DNA of 64,000 nucleotides from assembly GCA_000727475.1 (NCBI GenBank), contig KL647294.1, positions 4,004,284-4,068,283 on the forward strand. The letters are read 5' to 3'. A model generated the notes under the pieces. The model ran no database searches. It saw only the letters and a list, made by a program, of their open reading frames with translations, and was not told the origin of the DNA. Shown here one piece after another: positions 24,517 through 37,655 of the stretch. The position numbers were made by a program, and so were the translations under genes. The number at the start of each line of letters is the position of its first letter. Position 1 is the first letter of the stretch. The DNA comes from Sarcocystis neurona. Taxonomy: Eukaryota > Apicomplexa > Conoidasida > Eucoccidiorida > Sarcocystidae.

Positions 24517-27500
24517 ACGCACGTGTGTGTAGGCAACTTGTAGATATATGTATGCGCAGACACATGTACACGCGCAGGATACACCCCTACTTCAACGGAG
24601 ATGCACGACGCACAGACGCACGTATACACTCATGCATCTGAAGACCTACGTCAGTACCACGCGTCTCCATATACACCCTGTCAATCTTAACTTTGTTGCA
24701 GAAGTGCTGGGCCGTACTCACCTGAAACCATGTCCGCTAAAACACGTTTTTTCTCACGTGGACGCCGGGTTCTGTGCGCAGCAGCTACCGGTGTGTCCCG
24801 ACGCGCACCCGGACACACGCCACCACCATCGCCACCACCAAGACACCACATCCACTCACTCGTATACACATACACGTCTCCACGCACTTATCGTCTTGTA
24901 CACACATACGAATGTGTTTGTGTCTACCTGTCTTCCTGCTCAGAGTTTGCATCTTTGCAGATATATATACATGTATACGAACGCACAAGCGTACGTCTTT
25001 ATATATACATAGATATACATACATGTACACACAAAAATACGTCTATACGCATACCCAAGTGAACGAATATGCAGGTGCATCCCCAGGTTTAAGCAGAGAC
25101 CATGTATGAAAAAATCTCGACTGCAACGAAGCGGTGAGCGGGAGGATGTAACGTTGGCGCGCCACTCAGAGCCCTAGTAAAGTCTTGTTTTCCTTTGCAA
25201 CGACAGAAGTAGCAGAGACACGTTTAACACATGCGAGCTCACCTACGCTGGTCTAACCTACCTCCCCTGTGTTATGTTCACCCATGTGTGTATCTGTCTG
25301 TAGACATGTAGCTGTGGGCAAGCATGTATAGACGTGCGTCGCGTTTCCCTCTGCGAGGCCCGCGTACACGTCCAAGGACACTTCTGTGGTTGCAGAGAGA
25401 CATAACTGCAGTTGACACGCGCCTACGAACAATGTGTACGCATACCTATATAAATATATATATATATATACATGTATAGCGCTAGTTATATGTGTATGAA
25501 AATATACTCGTATACATATATATATATTGAGAATACGCATATACACAGGCAGCGATGCACATACGGGGAAACACCGGTGCATTGCATTTTCTCCCGCGAG
25601 AGCTGCGAGGTCCTCCGCTTCTGCTGAGTTCCTCGGCCCGCAGAGGCGACCCACAACTTCCAAATCAGCGGCTGTCTCCCTATGTCGCTGCAATCGTGAC
25701 GTATATGCAGCTTTCTCTTCCTCTTCACCGGCCGTTTTCCTTTTCTTCTCCCTCTCTGCCTCTCTCTTCCACACACGCGCACCTATACACCAAGTAGATG
25801 TGCTCCACGCACGCTACTGTATACGTATATGCATATGAGACCGTAGCTTTCCTTCGTCTCTCCCCCGTCGTCTCTCTCGAAAGGACGGGAACACGCACAG
25901 ACGAAACTCGCACAGACGTCTCTTGTATGCGTGCAACAGTGTCTGTCTCTCTTTTCTTTTCTACATGCGCACATACGTGCGCACGTACACACAGAGATGC
26001 ATACATAAAAGTGCAAGCGTCCCCTTTGCAGTCTACTACGAGACCAGCCGAAGTAGTGAACATCCGCACACCGACCGGAGAAGAAAGCGACAGAAATAAC
26101 CCAACAAAGTCGGCGGGCTGCGTGGACACACCTCCGGACAGATGAACGAATACATACACATACCTATTTGCAGGCGGTTGTCCTACGCGTAAACGGACAA
26201 GAGAAACAGAGAGAGAAAGAACCGTAGATGTCTACTACATGCGTCGCCGTCTTACGGCCGTCTCTGCATACGTGCATACGTAAACATAGGCTTTATCCCT
26301 CCCTCTCTCCTTTGGTGTCTCTAAGGCCGTCTTACGGCCCCTTCTGTTCACGTGTATACGTGCGCATGGCCTTTATCTCTCTCTCTCTTCCCTTTTTTTT
26401 TGTGATGTCTCTGTCTCTACGCACAGACACACGTGCGCTGATCGGTATTACCCGCCCCCCACGTCCATGGAGCCACAGCCGCATAGCAGGTGTTCCTCGT
26501 CGTCTAACTCGGGAGTGAGGTATTGCGAAAAGAGCACGTATATCCCTACATCCTGACAGTTACCACATACGACAGGAGTGCCCGCACACGGTTGCACAAG
26601 AAGAGATCCACACGTTTGCTGATTCTGTAGACAAGAGGCTGCTGCGTTCACGTGCGGCGACGGGGCAGAGAAGGGGAAAGTTACCAGCGGAGACGGCTCC
26701 AACGAAGTTTCGTGGCATAACGCCCGCAAGTGCGAAGCCGGAGCCCTGGAGGACTGCGGAGCAGCTGCCGAGAAGAAGACAGAGCACATGCAACGAAACA
26801 ATTTTCACTATCCTGTTGCTGAAAGCGTTGATGGTGAGGACGGGGAAGATCACTGCGGCGACCGCGTTGATGAGTCCTGCCGTGCAGACACCGACGACAC
26901 TGGTGCTGCCGAGCCGCAGCATGCAGAGGAGCACCAGCACTTCCACGGCTTGAAAAAGGCCGAGCAGCGAGTTGTTCCAGTCTTCGTCGTCGAGTTGCGT
27001 ATGGGCGATGAACGGCAGCGTCTGCATGACGAAAATCCAGTTTACCAGAGAATTAAAGCCGATGCACAGGAAGGAGATGTATCCCAGTCCGCACGATCCC
27101 GCTGCTGTGGCCGCGATTGCGGCGTCATCTTTCGCGAGCCATTGCTTCCTCTCCGTCATTGGTGGTCCTCTTGAACTGGTCATCGCAGTCCGTGCTCCGC
27201 GTCGGCCCGTTCCTGCCGCTTCTCTTCCGCGTAATGGGTTGTTTTGTTCACCTCTGCGGGTGGTCGCTTGTTCGTTTTGCCGCGCTGGCGCCCGAGCCAC
27301 GACGCCTTGATTTGCGCCAACACCCCTTCCTGGTCGTGCTCCTGAGCCTCCTCCTGCCATTTTCGTCGGTGCCAGGCAAAGCGTTGTTGCAGTTGCTGTC
27401 GGTCGTCCTGTGCCTCTGGGGGCTGGTGCCAGGCGGGGTCTTTCTCCGGAGGCGTGGGCGCATCTCATTGGCATTGCTTGTCCTGGGTTGGCACGAGGAA

Positions 27501-27621
27501 TCACGCACCTTGGCATGGGTGTTCCCGCATTTTCGCGAACCTCGTGGGATGGGGTCGCAGGGACTCGTGCAACCGGTGTTGCAGGGCCCTTCAAGCACTC
27601 TCTCGGGGCTGCCTCCATCAT
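22889..27621 (-). CDS. Equilibrative nucleoside transporter (ENT/SLC29 family), two exons
   Basis: Exon 1 is 27621-26685 and exon 2 is 24444-22889. They join at GCTG/gtaac and ctgcag/GGCAAG, and the junction rebuilds SAGQGLAGAF, the signature after TM4-TM5 of the ENT family. The family moves nucleosides or nucleobases down their gradient; parasites of this group depend on host purines. Eleven hydrophobic segments can be traced: TM1-TM6 in exon 1 and early exon 2, then a large cytoplasmic loop, TM7-TM8, a Ser-rich insert, and TM9-TM11 ending at LYTAAPY and a stop. The start is uncertain. ATG at 27621 gives 830 residues with an Ala/Pro/Arg-rich head, and ATG at 27159 (MTERKQWLAKDD) gives 676, nearer the usual size. 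The loop holds an Asp/Glu run (plus-strand 24,119-24,215) and the insert a Ser run (23,215-23,345). Substrate cannot be told from sequence. Extra introns inside the low-complexity parts are possible. Confidence 0.9.
24445..26684 (-). other. ENT intron (2,240 bp)
   Basis: It is bounded by GTAACT on the minus strand at 26684 and CTGCAG ending at 24445. It contains a (CA)n tract at about 24,484-24,515, (TA)n tracts near 25,451 and 25,517, and an 80-bp degenerate tandem duplication at 26,246-26,410. Arg/Glu-rich and Ser-rich frames at 25,250-26,160 have no conserved content and lie wholly inside the intron. Confidence 0.85.
26246..26410. repeat. 80-bp degenerate tandem duplication
   Basis: Two copies start at 26246 and 26326 with gccgtcttacggcc and continue through a tacgtgcatacg-like block, then ctttatc and a CT-rich tail. 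It lies inside the ENT intron. Confidence 0.75.
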
Positions 27622-28514
27622 CTCGCTTCGGTAGAAGTTGCGGCGACGGTGGTCGAAGAAAATACACAAGAAGTTGATGGTACACAAGTCGTACTTTCCA
27701 CAAGAGGGGGACACGCTCCGAAGGTGATACACGCAGGAGAAAAATCGAGTTCGACAAAGAGAAGTTGGGAAACAAGCGTGTGCTGCAACTCCTGCCTCAC
27801 CAGAACGATTGGTTGTCGATGGTGGGGTTACGCTCAATGGAACACGGCGTTTCCAACAGTTCCTTGCACACGGAAACAGCCCGAAGCTGTACACAACCTG
27901 CTGCTGCGGTGGCTGCTGCTAAAAGGAAGGGGCATGTGGTGGGGCTCGCCTTCACTTGTGTGTGGTGGCGGCGGCACTCGCACTTTTTTTTCACGTGCTT
28001 CCCCCCTCCAGTGCTGGGGGTGCGGCGGCTGGCACAGCGGCGGGGGGGTGGAGGAGAATACGCGCGTACTCTTCGACGACCGCGTGCTGCTACTGCTGCT
28101 GCAGGTGGCCCGTCCCTCCCCTGCGCTGCCGCTGCTGCTGCGCAGGCCCTTCCCTGCTGCTGTACTGCGGCACCCCGGTTGCTGTGTGGGGTTGCCTACG
28201 AGTTTCGCACCGTAGCGGCCCCTTTTCTTGAGGCCGACGCGAATATCAGTCACGCGTTTTTCTTGCACAGGCTAAAGAGAGGGACACTCCCTCGAGAAAA
28301 ACAGAGGAAACACAGAAGTACCGTGGTTGCAGGGTTGATGATGCCCGTGTGGTGGCAATAGCAGCAGTATTGTCGTAGCACAGGCGACGCACGCACAAGA
28401 TAGTATGACGCAGCAGCTTTCTCGAGCACCGGACAGTCGTGTGACGGGGGCCCACGCACGCACGACTTGTACCGCTGAGGATCTCTGAAGATAACGCTCT
28501 TCTCACACTTCTTA

Positions 28515-29844
28515 GTGAGATCTGAACTGCATGTGCGAGTAAAAGTGCAGGACAACACACCACTTGTACACAGAACCCTTCTCGTAGCGCCGGCCGACAG
28601 GGGTCGCCACGGTGCGCGCGCCACTGGTAGGTGCAGGAAGAAGAAACAAGGCACGAAAAGGCGAGATATCAGAAGCAGTCACACAAGTAGAAGAGGAGTG
28701 AGATCTTCACGAACGAAACAGGTAGTGCATGACAGACACAGCACGTGCAGAATAATCGTGATTGATGCAAATGTTGGCAGCGACAGACACAGCACGGTTC
28801 CTGAAGCCGATGACCACGAAGGCGGCGCCCGAGAACACTACAGGCTCTCAAAGAGCCGCGGCGGTCCCTGCTCTGATCTTTCAGAGACTGCCAACAGGAG
28901 GGTACCAGAGACGCGTAGGGCCACTTTTCTTAGGGGGGGTGCGCATGATAGCAGAATTATTGCTCAATGCGTGTGAAGCGCATGGAAACATCTGATCAGA
29001 ATGCAGTACAAAATATCTGAATGGCCACTGCCGGCTCACCAACGCTTCCTCTGCGCGATCCGGCGACGGCACACTCCGTCGGCTACTGTCGCGGCTGTCC
29101 TCCGTCCATTGGCTGTAGTAGCCATTTTTTTTTGTCGCGCCAGCCACAACACGGGCCGCAAGCGCACGGGCAGCGACGGCGAGCCTCTCTCTCTCTGTGG
29201 AAACCAGCTGGACACGAGGCCGCTTTCCATGAACAGCTGTGGCAGCTCGCCCCACCACAGGCAGCACAACCAGCCCCAGAGGGAAGTGGACACAGCCGGA
29301 ACGCGAGAGACAGGGAGAGCTGGCAGCAACGACGTGGATGGCGGGTAACTCGATGACGTGTTTTTAGAGCCGGCTCGCCCGACGCCGCCGCTGCTCGAGC
29401 GGACGACGGTGGACAGAAGAAGCGGCTAACCGTCCAGACCCAGAGCGAGCTGGCTATGGCGATCTGTCTGCAGCGACAACAACAGCAGCGGCACGGACAC
29501 TAGCGCAGCAGCAGCAGGACGAGCAGCGACAGGCGACAGCAGCACGAGAACCAGCGGCAGCACGTCTCTGCCAGGGAAGCAGGCTCTCTCATGGTCGCAC
29601 GAGAGTGAAGAAAACGTGCAGCAACGGCGGTTCAGCAGCAGCTCCCTCTGCTGCTGCAGCACTTGCAGTACTGGCGGAGACAGCATGGAGCAGCTGCACC
29701 TGCGTGTGTTGCAGAAAATCCCTGCCAGCGCCGGCCATCGCACGAGGACGGACAGCTCCTACTGCCATGTACAGAAAAAGCTCCTATCCACGTGTTTGCA
29801 CAGCACGTAGATTCATCTATACGCACGTGCACACTGCCGTATGA
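28515..29844. other. CAG-rich interval with overlapping open frames
   Basis: Upstream of the ENT gene, plus-strand frames around 29,150-29,420 (for example LWKPAGHEAAFHEQLWQLAP and FLEPARPTPPLLERTTVD) and 29,460-29,800 look weakly coding but change frame without clear introns. A CAG-rich core lies at 29,460-29,660. I cannot decide whether a divergently transcribed gene exists here. Confidence 0.2.
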
Positions 29845-32330
29845 GCGCGTGTATACCTGTAGACCGAGAACTTGTCTCCGCGTACTATCTGTTCGACACG
29901 CACGACGACGGAGACAGAAACATATACATATAGGTGCTGCGCATCACCCTCGCCTAATACGCAGGTATATCTTACCTTTGTTCACACTGAGATCCGACGC
30001 TCCACTGTCGCAGGTCGTTTTAGAACCACAGCCCCTGTTCAACGCCGAGGTAAAACACCTTTGCACAATATAATGGAATATGAAACCATCCCTACGCGTC
30101 TCTTCGTCTCTCCACGTATACACAAGCACATAAGCATATACGTATACATATGTATATGCACCCTGTGTATATTCGTGTGTGAATGTATGTTAAAAGCCCT
30201 AGTAGGGCCTAAAATGGATAAGGAATAATCTTCCCTAAGGAGTCCCCAACGAGTTACTGCTGAGCGAAGATGAAATAAGAGCCCGTCTCTTGCCATGTCT
30301 GCCACTTCCTTTACCTCTCCACATATGTGAACGCACCTGGAAACGGGAACCACACCAGCCTAGAGGCTTGGGGTGTGAACTCTGCGTATTCTTTAGCGCA
30401 TGTGTTTGGAATTGGCGTATTCTACCGCTGAACAGCTCCAGTCCCGCAATCGCCTACAAAACAGCGCCTGCGGTGGCCAGCTGCACAGTACGTAGGGATA
30501 CTGTGCTCGTGATTGTCACTCCTCTACCTGTCTATCCGCTGACTTCTGTTGTCCACGCGTTTGTACGTATGTAGAGAGTGCGAGAGAGAGATATAATCAG
30601 AAAGGCTACGACACCTCTGCAGCCCATATAGTTTGAAGTGACATGGAAACACTGATACATACACGTGCTTTTATGTCGTCGTCTTTTGCCTCAGATATGC
30701 GGGTGTGGATGTTGCTGTACACCGGAGCAGAGTGACGGAAGTTTGTGGAGTCTTCTCTTAGAGACAGATCAGTTTGTCGAGATTTTTCGCTGTCTCTCAC
30801 CTTCTGTATATTGACAACAGTAATTGCACATGGGAAAACAAGCAACGTCGCCGCAGCCCACTCTATACATCTGCTGACGTACGCGTGTTACTGCGCCTTC
30901 CCTGCATCTCATTCTTTCTATCAGTACAATCAAACACGACTGTGTATAAGTCTGTTCGCCATCTTGTTGCGTCTCACCCACATTCTGCACACATGACTTC
31001 TGTGTCTTTGCGTCTCTGATCTCTTGTCTGCAACTTTCCCCACAGAGCAGAGACATACACTACTGTCCACCTGCGTTCGTGGGGTCGTGTCTTTTTCTTC
31101 CACACTGTGAATATGGGATGCGAAAAAGATAATTTCGTAGTGTCACATACAGCGTGTAGAAATGAACACGACTGGGTGCCCTTCCACAACAGGTCGCACG
31201 TCCAGCACCACAAACTCTTCAGATCTGCAATTATGTAGGAACCGCACAATACGGTAAACTGTATATGTATATATGCCAGATGTCACCGGCCTGCTGCTTG
31301 TTTGCCCGTCTCACTCAGTTTACGATGAGCAGTCCACGAAAAAAACTGCTGAAGTGGAAGAAGACACACAAAGCGGTTAGCTGCAGGAGTCGTACACACT
31401 TCTGGAAAACAGTAGTTCTGGAGTTTCCGCCTCCAGAGCACACTTCACTGACAACCTGTGTGCACAGGCTCAGAACCGATACGGATATTTATTGACAAAC
31501 CTCCCCGCGCATTGCACAGTTTTTCACAAGATGCATTCAGACGGATGCGGGAAGACACAGACGTTGTGCACCTCCATGTTTTGTTGCCTCCTCTATACGT
31601 ACTCACCACACGCATACGTGTCCGTGCGTATCAGCGGCACCGTACGAGCTCATATACGTAAATGGCTGCGCACAAAGACTGGTGTGTATAATATATATAT
31701 ATATATGACAGTGCAGAACTACGTGTAGACGCACGTAGAGACACGGGCATTGGCAATTCCTGCAAATCTTTCTGTACAGTTGTGTATAAAGTCATCGACA
31801 CACGCGTGTGTCTATGTGAGCATACACTCGCCGAATTATGCACCTGTGTACCGAGAGGCGATCCGGGCCACAGAGATTTACGTGCAGAAGGCTGAATGCA
31901 CGTCTTTCTAGGAGTCCACCTCTTCAAAGAAAAGAAGGCCAAGCCTGCAGGGGCGTCCATCATTCTGCTTCCACATCCAAGGGCGTGTGCTTCTTCCAGC
32001 ATACGCACGTGTGTTTTACTTTTGTGTTATCTACGTAGGAACTACCGTCTTACTTCTGCGTGAAAAGTGTCCCGATTTGCTCCTTTAGTTGACGTGTATG
32101 TTTACAGACAAAGATACATTCACGTGTTTGTGACGTGTGCGCATCTACACATAGAAGCCGACGTATATGTTTGCATGTCTGCGTGTACGTATGTATGCAC
32201 ACGTGAAGATGCTCGGACACGCCGTTGTGTCACAGACGAGCACACGTGCGTACACGCATATATCCTGTACCCGGCGACCCAGTGGATTATGCAAAGAGAG
32301 GAGAATTTGAGGGCATGGAAGCGCGCCGCT

Positions 32331-32441
32331 GAACGACGGAAGGCCAGTCGCATATAGGCACGGCGGTGGACGATAGAAGACCAGTCGCATGTTGGTGCGC
32401 GGGTGGACGACGGAAGGCCAGTCGCTATGCGTGGAACCTCA
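32331..32441. repeat. 37-bp tandem repeat, three copies
   Basis: Units start at 32331, 32368 and 32405 and share ggacgacggaaggccagtcg with small changes. The array is GC-rich in an otherwise AT-rich intergenic area. Confidence 0.85.
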
Positions 32442-33039
32442 GCACGCCGGAGCCGCCGGATATTTGGTGCAGTGTCCAACGCGTATACATACGACCATGT
32501 CTGCAGCGATGTGCAAGCGAAGTCTGGGTGTAGGTAACTGCTTACGTACGTAGTGTGACAGAGGCACTTACTGACGGCAAATGCGTATACATATGTATAG
32601 TCAGGTACGCGGTTTTTAACTTACGCGTACACACTAACTATGTTGCACGTAAAATCTGCATATACTCAGAAGTACACACGTATATACATATATGTCTACG
32701 CTGGTTTGCAGGTCTTAATGTAAGTCTATATTTGTGACGTAACGGGGTAAACAAGCAGGTACGCTTCCTCCTGGTGGGCAGTCCTACGACGTTGTTGGGT
32801 GTCCCCTCTTACATGTATGCATTCGTAAACACATGAGCAAATTTCTGTGGTCTCACACATTCAAAACGTAGTCGAAAGCTCTCGATTTCTCTCACTACCC
32901 GCTAGTACACCGCTGTACGACACCGGGCACGCATAGTGTAAATGTATTTACCATTGTATCTTCATGCACCACGTACCAGCATTCAATGTACATAGACGTG
33001 TGTACCTCAGATTACTCATCTCTCTCTAATTATCCTCTT

Positions 33040-33370
33040 CCCAGACGGGGCAACAGCACAGCGTAATAGGGAACCACATATATCCATCTGTACCAGTTTT
33101 AATTGTACGTGGTAGTATATTGCTATGCTGTATCACTAGCACATCAAAGAACGGAACTACATATACCTATCCGTGTCTCTCCTAATTTGTACGTAGTAGT
33201 CTTATTAGAAAACTGCTTAAGGGAGTCTAACACATATACCTATGCCTCCATATATTACTACGGGTAAAGTCGTACCTGTAACAGTTTCTACGTAGCACCG
33301 CTAGTAGATAACTGTTTAGGCAAGTAGAACTACGCAGGTGTATCTATATGTCCATGTACACGTATCTAGG
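33040..33370. repeat. Diverged tandem repeat of roughly 85-100 bp
   Basis: About three to four copies are recognised by recurring blocks: aactacatatacctat, then tttgtacgtagtag, then actagtag and aactgtttaggcaagt. Copies are heavily diverged and unit length varies. No coding frame is associated. Confidence 0.55.
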
Positions 33371-35084
33371 CCTATGTAGACCCACAGACTGTATTGCGCT
33401 GTGCACCATTGAACACGCGTGATTCTGCACTCAGCGGTCGTGGAGCTTTTGTGACAGAGATGCTGTCGCCTTACCAGGTGCGTTCACGTAATCTTCGTCT
33501 CTTATATGTATTCGTCTGCGTGTCTCTCCGCTGTCTGCTGATGTCGTTTCTCCCAGCATGTGGAAATGTACATACGCGGTCTCCACCAATGCTCACGTAC
33601 ATATATACATACATCCGCGTGCACCCGCAAATAGAGGTGTACGTTAGCACCTGTGTAGTTGTTTACCCGGACAGCTCTATCAATTGATCTCTCTACGTGT
33701 GTATATATGCACACAGACATGCGGATATATGTCCATATCTACTAATTTATGTGTGTGTGTGTGTACACACACACACTCACACGAATAATGCTTCTGAAAG
33801 GGTTCCGATAGTAGGAAGGCTTGGTCCTGGCCTTGTCCCTCCTGGAGCGCACTGGCTGATAAGTCGAAGTGCGATGCCTACGAGTGTCTGAAATTCCTCC
33901 CAAAAACCCCAAATGAGTTGATTTTGGTGGGACGCTTTTCTGCAAAAGTGCCGCCTATTAAATTCTGATGCTGATTCTGTTCGGTTGCCACGGAGAAGGA
34001 CACGTATATTGAGGGTATATTCTGCTCATCTCCCAAAAACGTTTCGACAGCTAACAAAGCTGCACATGCGCAGAGCAAGTTCACTCACGTGTCTCTGTGA
34101 ATTTTTCAGACAATGATACGTCTACCTCTACTCAATCATGTGTATCACGGCGGAACTACCTACACGACGGAAGATTGACACCAGACACGGATGTACACGT
34201 GCTTATATAGCAGAAGAACTGTGTTAGTAAAAGACGCACAGGATGAGACGCGTACACAGATGGGTGTAGCTGCCTTGAGTGTCCATATTTTAATGCTCCC
34301 ACTTGCGTCTTTTCTGGGTGACAGTGTGTACACACGTACACATAGGTTCACACATATGCGTGAGCACTGGCTCTCGACGTGTGTGTGTGCATACATCCCA
34401 TTCCTATGTATACAGGATACTATGTTACACACATCACATACACACCTGTAGTGTACGAACACCTGTGTGCGTATACATGTGAATCACATGTATACAATAT
34501 ACATTCTACGCCCCTTCATATATAAACATAACAGTGCGTGGACACCTCTGTGTGTGTGTACATATATCGATCACACGTACGCGCTAAACTATGCTACACA
34601 TATTATGTATGTACACGTAATAGTGTACACATATGCATATGTGTCTGGATCGCGTAGGGCTCATGAGGATTCATGTCCCAATAGCGCAGAGATGTCGACT
34701 CCCACCACATCTGTGTGAATACACATACTGCCATATATATATATATATATATATATATGTATTTGTACTCCACCAAAAAGGATTGCATGGATCGCTGAAT
34801 CCGCTGTGTGTGCGGGCGTGAGCCATACTCACGCGTGTGTATGTACACGTATATGTGGACACAAATTTACAGTATTAGGTCAATGTTACCGTAGCCAATG
34901 CGGCTGCGCTTAGGCACGCATATATGTCTGTGGCGGTCTCCCTGCAGCTCAAGGAGGGAATCGTAGACGAGTTGTGCGTGACTTGTATCAATAGTATATG
35001 TACTGCTGTAGCACCTCCTTGCTCAGCTACGGCCCTGCGTCACTACGAATGGCGCTTCCTACTTGGGCTGTCGCGATAGGGAGA

Positions 35085-37320
35085 GAACCAGTAGCAGCTG
35101 CAGTAGCAGCAACGGCAGCAAGGACAGAAGCTCAAAAGCAGCAACCGCCCAGGAGAAGTCGCAGCAGGACCAGCACCAGCAGCAGGAGCAGCAGCATCAG
35201 GAGCAGCAGCACACAACTCCGCCAGCAGCCACATCAGCTGCAGCTACAGTATACAGCGGCAGCGACACCTGACAGGAGCAGGCCCTGCTGCAACGGCAGC
35301 AACAAACGCTGACACTACCGGTAGCGCGCGCACAGCAGCAACGCAGAAGGAACCATCTACGACTAAAACTGGCGGCAGTACAGGCAGGCAGAGACAGGCT
35401 AACAGCAGCAGCAGCAGAACTCACACCCACAAGCGTGTAAATGGAGCTACTACTGTCTTCCACCAGTGACAGCAGCAGCGGCCGCAGCGGCAGCTTGCGC
35501 TGCAGCAGAACCGGTGGTCGCCGCCGCACCACGAAGAATAACTGCAGTGACTGCAAAAGCAGTAGCAGTAGGGCGAAGTGCAACGCCAGAAGCAACAGAG
35601 TGTCATCTTCTAGAACAGAATCGCGCGGGAGAACAGCGGCGCTGCAGTGCTCCTCCTCTATTGGAGGGAACGCAGCAGCAGCAGCACAGTAGTCGTCGTC
35701 GTAGGTGCATGCAGCAGACGAGTTGCTTTCGCGCACCTGCTGCTGCTCTCCCCTCGTCTCCAGCACCCAGGAATGATTGCACTTACTGTTGCTGCTCTTG
35801 CCGCAGACCACAAGTCGACGACGCATTTCTCGTCGTCTGCATCGCTTTGACGACCACTTCTGTCCGTCTGCGGAGCAGCGCCGAGAAACGCAAGCGGGGA
35901 AGGGAAGGAACTGGTGCAGCAGCAGTCGTCTACTGCTGCTGTGATGGCTGCTGTTGCTGCTGCTCTGTTCTTGTCTTGTGATGGGAGGAGAGTCGGAAGA
36001 TTTAGGACGCCTAGCCGCTGCACGTGGAGGCGCTGACCGGCTGCTTTCTCCGCGGCCTTCACGAGAGAGCGCTGCTGCTGGACGTATCATTTGTGGAAAG
36101 ACACGTGCGTACACATGTGCGCGACGAATACACTCCCAGCCGTTTCCGGTGTACATACACCGCGTTTTTGTTACTGTAGCGTTCTCCGCCTATAATTCGA
36201 CCCTCCCCCCACGCAATTTTCTCCATTTCACGAGTCCTCTGTGGTTATATTGAAGTAGAATAGAAGGAGGAAAAACAGGGAATGAGGAGTTTTGCCTTGC
36301 GTGGAGATTAACGACATTACTACGCAGCAAGAGGCGGGCCCCAGGTGTATGTACACCGCGCACTTTCAGTCTAACTCCGCAGAGAATCCCGACCCAACAC
36401 GAAGTGCCCTGCAGGCAACGCAGCACCCGTAGCAACAACAACAGCAGCCGTCTACGCAGCAGCGCCACGAGCCGCAGCCTTACGCAGCAGCAGCAACAGC
36501 AGTCTATAGCTGCCGCTTCAGGCACTTCACGACAGGCAGCTGTATTTGCTGCTCCCTTCCGTAGCAGCTGTATTTGCTGCTCCCTTCCGTAGCAGCTGTA
36601 TTTGCTGCTCCCTTCCGTAGCAGCTGTATTTGCTGCTCCCTTCCGTAGCAGCTGTATTTGCTGCTGCTTTCTGGAGCAGCTGTATTTGCTGCTGCTTTCT
36701 GTAGTAGCTGTATTTGCTGCTGGTTTTTCCAGACGCTGTATTTGATGCTGCTTTCTGTAGCAGCTGCAGCAGCAGCAGGCTGTGACTGCCGCAGGCAATG
36801 GACGACAGACAGCTGCATTTGCTGCTGTTTTCTGCAGCAGCTGTCGCCGCGTGAGCCGTGTCGCGACGGAAGAATTCTCTACGGCGGCAGGTTTCTCAGC
36901 AGCGCGGTCTCACAGCAGCAGGAGCACCCGCCTGGTCGCTTCCTCCGCTGCTGCTGTCGGGAAGGCAGGGACAGCAAAACTGACACGCCGTTTTTCTGCA
37001 AAGCTGGAAGCAGCACCAGCAGCGCTTCTGTGTGGGTGCAGCAGGTTTCCACAGGATGGACTGACAGCAGGAATAGCTGCCCTAGCGATTCTTTGGGGAA
37101 AGGTGGAGGGGAGGAGCAGGAGCAGCAGCGTCGCCACCTTGAACAGCTGTTCGCAGTAGGAAACTGGCAGCGCAGCAGCAGCGTGGAGCGCGCGGCAGCA
37201 CTTCCAGCCGTAGCAGGACGGGCAGCAGTGGTTCCTCCTGCAGCAGCAGTTCCTGCACCAGTGCGCAGAGTTGCTGCTGCTGCTGCGCCTCGTACTTGTC
37301 GCGTCGCTGTGTGTGCTGCT
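35085..37320. repeat. CAG/CTG-rich segment, coding status unclear
   Basis: CAG runs on the plus strand (35,085-35,270; 35,405-35,700; 36,410-36,530; 36,890-37,260) alternate with CTG runs (35,930-35,960; 36,535-36,780). Plus-strand frames such as EEQEQQRRHLEQLFAVGNWQ near 37,120 and ECHLLEQNRAGEQRRCSAPP near 35,610 look weakly coding. No gene model can be supported. Confidence 0.4.
36541..36764. repeat. 28-bp tandem repeat, eight units
   Basis: Units start at 36541, 36569, 36597, 36625, 36653, 36681, 36709 and 36737. The first four are identical (tgtatttgctgctcccttcc plus gtagcagc); the last four vary in the middle (ctgctttctg). A ninth diverged unit lies at 36811-36840. The period is not a multiple of three, so any translation cycles through all three frames; both strands stay open. 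Confidence 0.92.
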
Positions 37321-37655
37321 TTTGCGTAAGAATCGTGACATCCTCCGTTCACTTACGAAACGCCCCAAGTACACGAATATACATGTATGAATATATATGT
37401 ATGTATATCTGTACAGAGAATACGTATGAGCGAGACTGGTGCTGCTGCTGTCGTCGTTTATGTAGACGTACGGAGTTTGTAGTAGCGAGACGCACGTCGC
37501 TGCTGCCTTCGTTGTATATAAGTATAGACGTGTATTTGTGGCGTACCTGTAGACAGCTATTGCTGCTGCTGTCGTTTCGCAGCGCCAGTAGATCTGCTGG
37601 AAGTGAATAGCACGCATTTCTCCTTCCTTGCTAGTAGCAGCAGGATCACGAGCAG

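Larger units (their letters stand above)
29845..34990. other. Long interval without recognisable genes
   Basis: Alternating purine-pyrimidine DNA and (TA)n tracts (31,690; 34,735), plus the 37-bp and roughly 90-bp repeats. Short frames here have no consistent composition or splice signals. Confidence 0.5.

Noticed and set aside
25253..25782. Charged Arg/Glu frame as a gene
   Set aside because: Lies inside the ENT intron, is started by a CT-rich tract read in reverse, and has no conserved content.
32120..32479. Minus-strand protein across the 37-bp repeats
   Set aside because: Period is not a multiple of three, and the frame has no start context or splice support.
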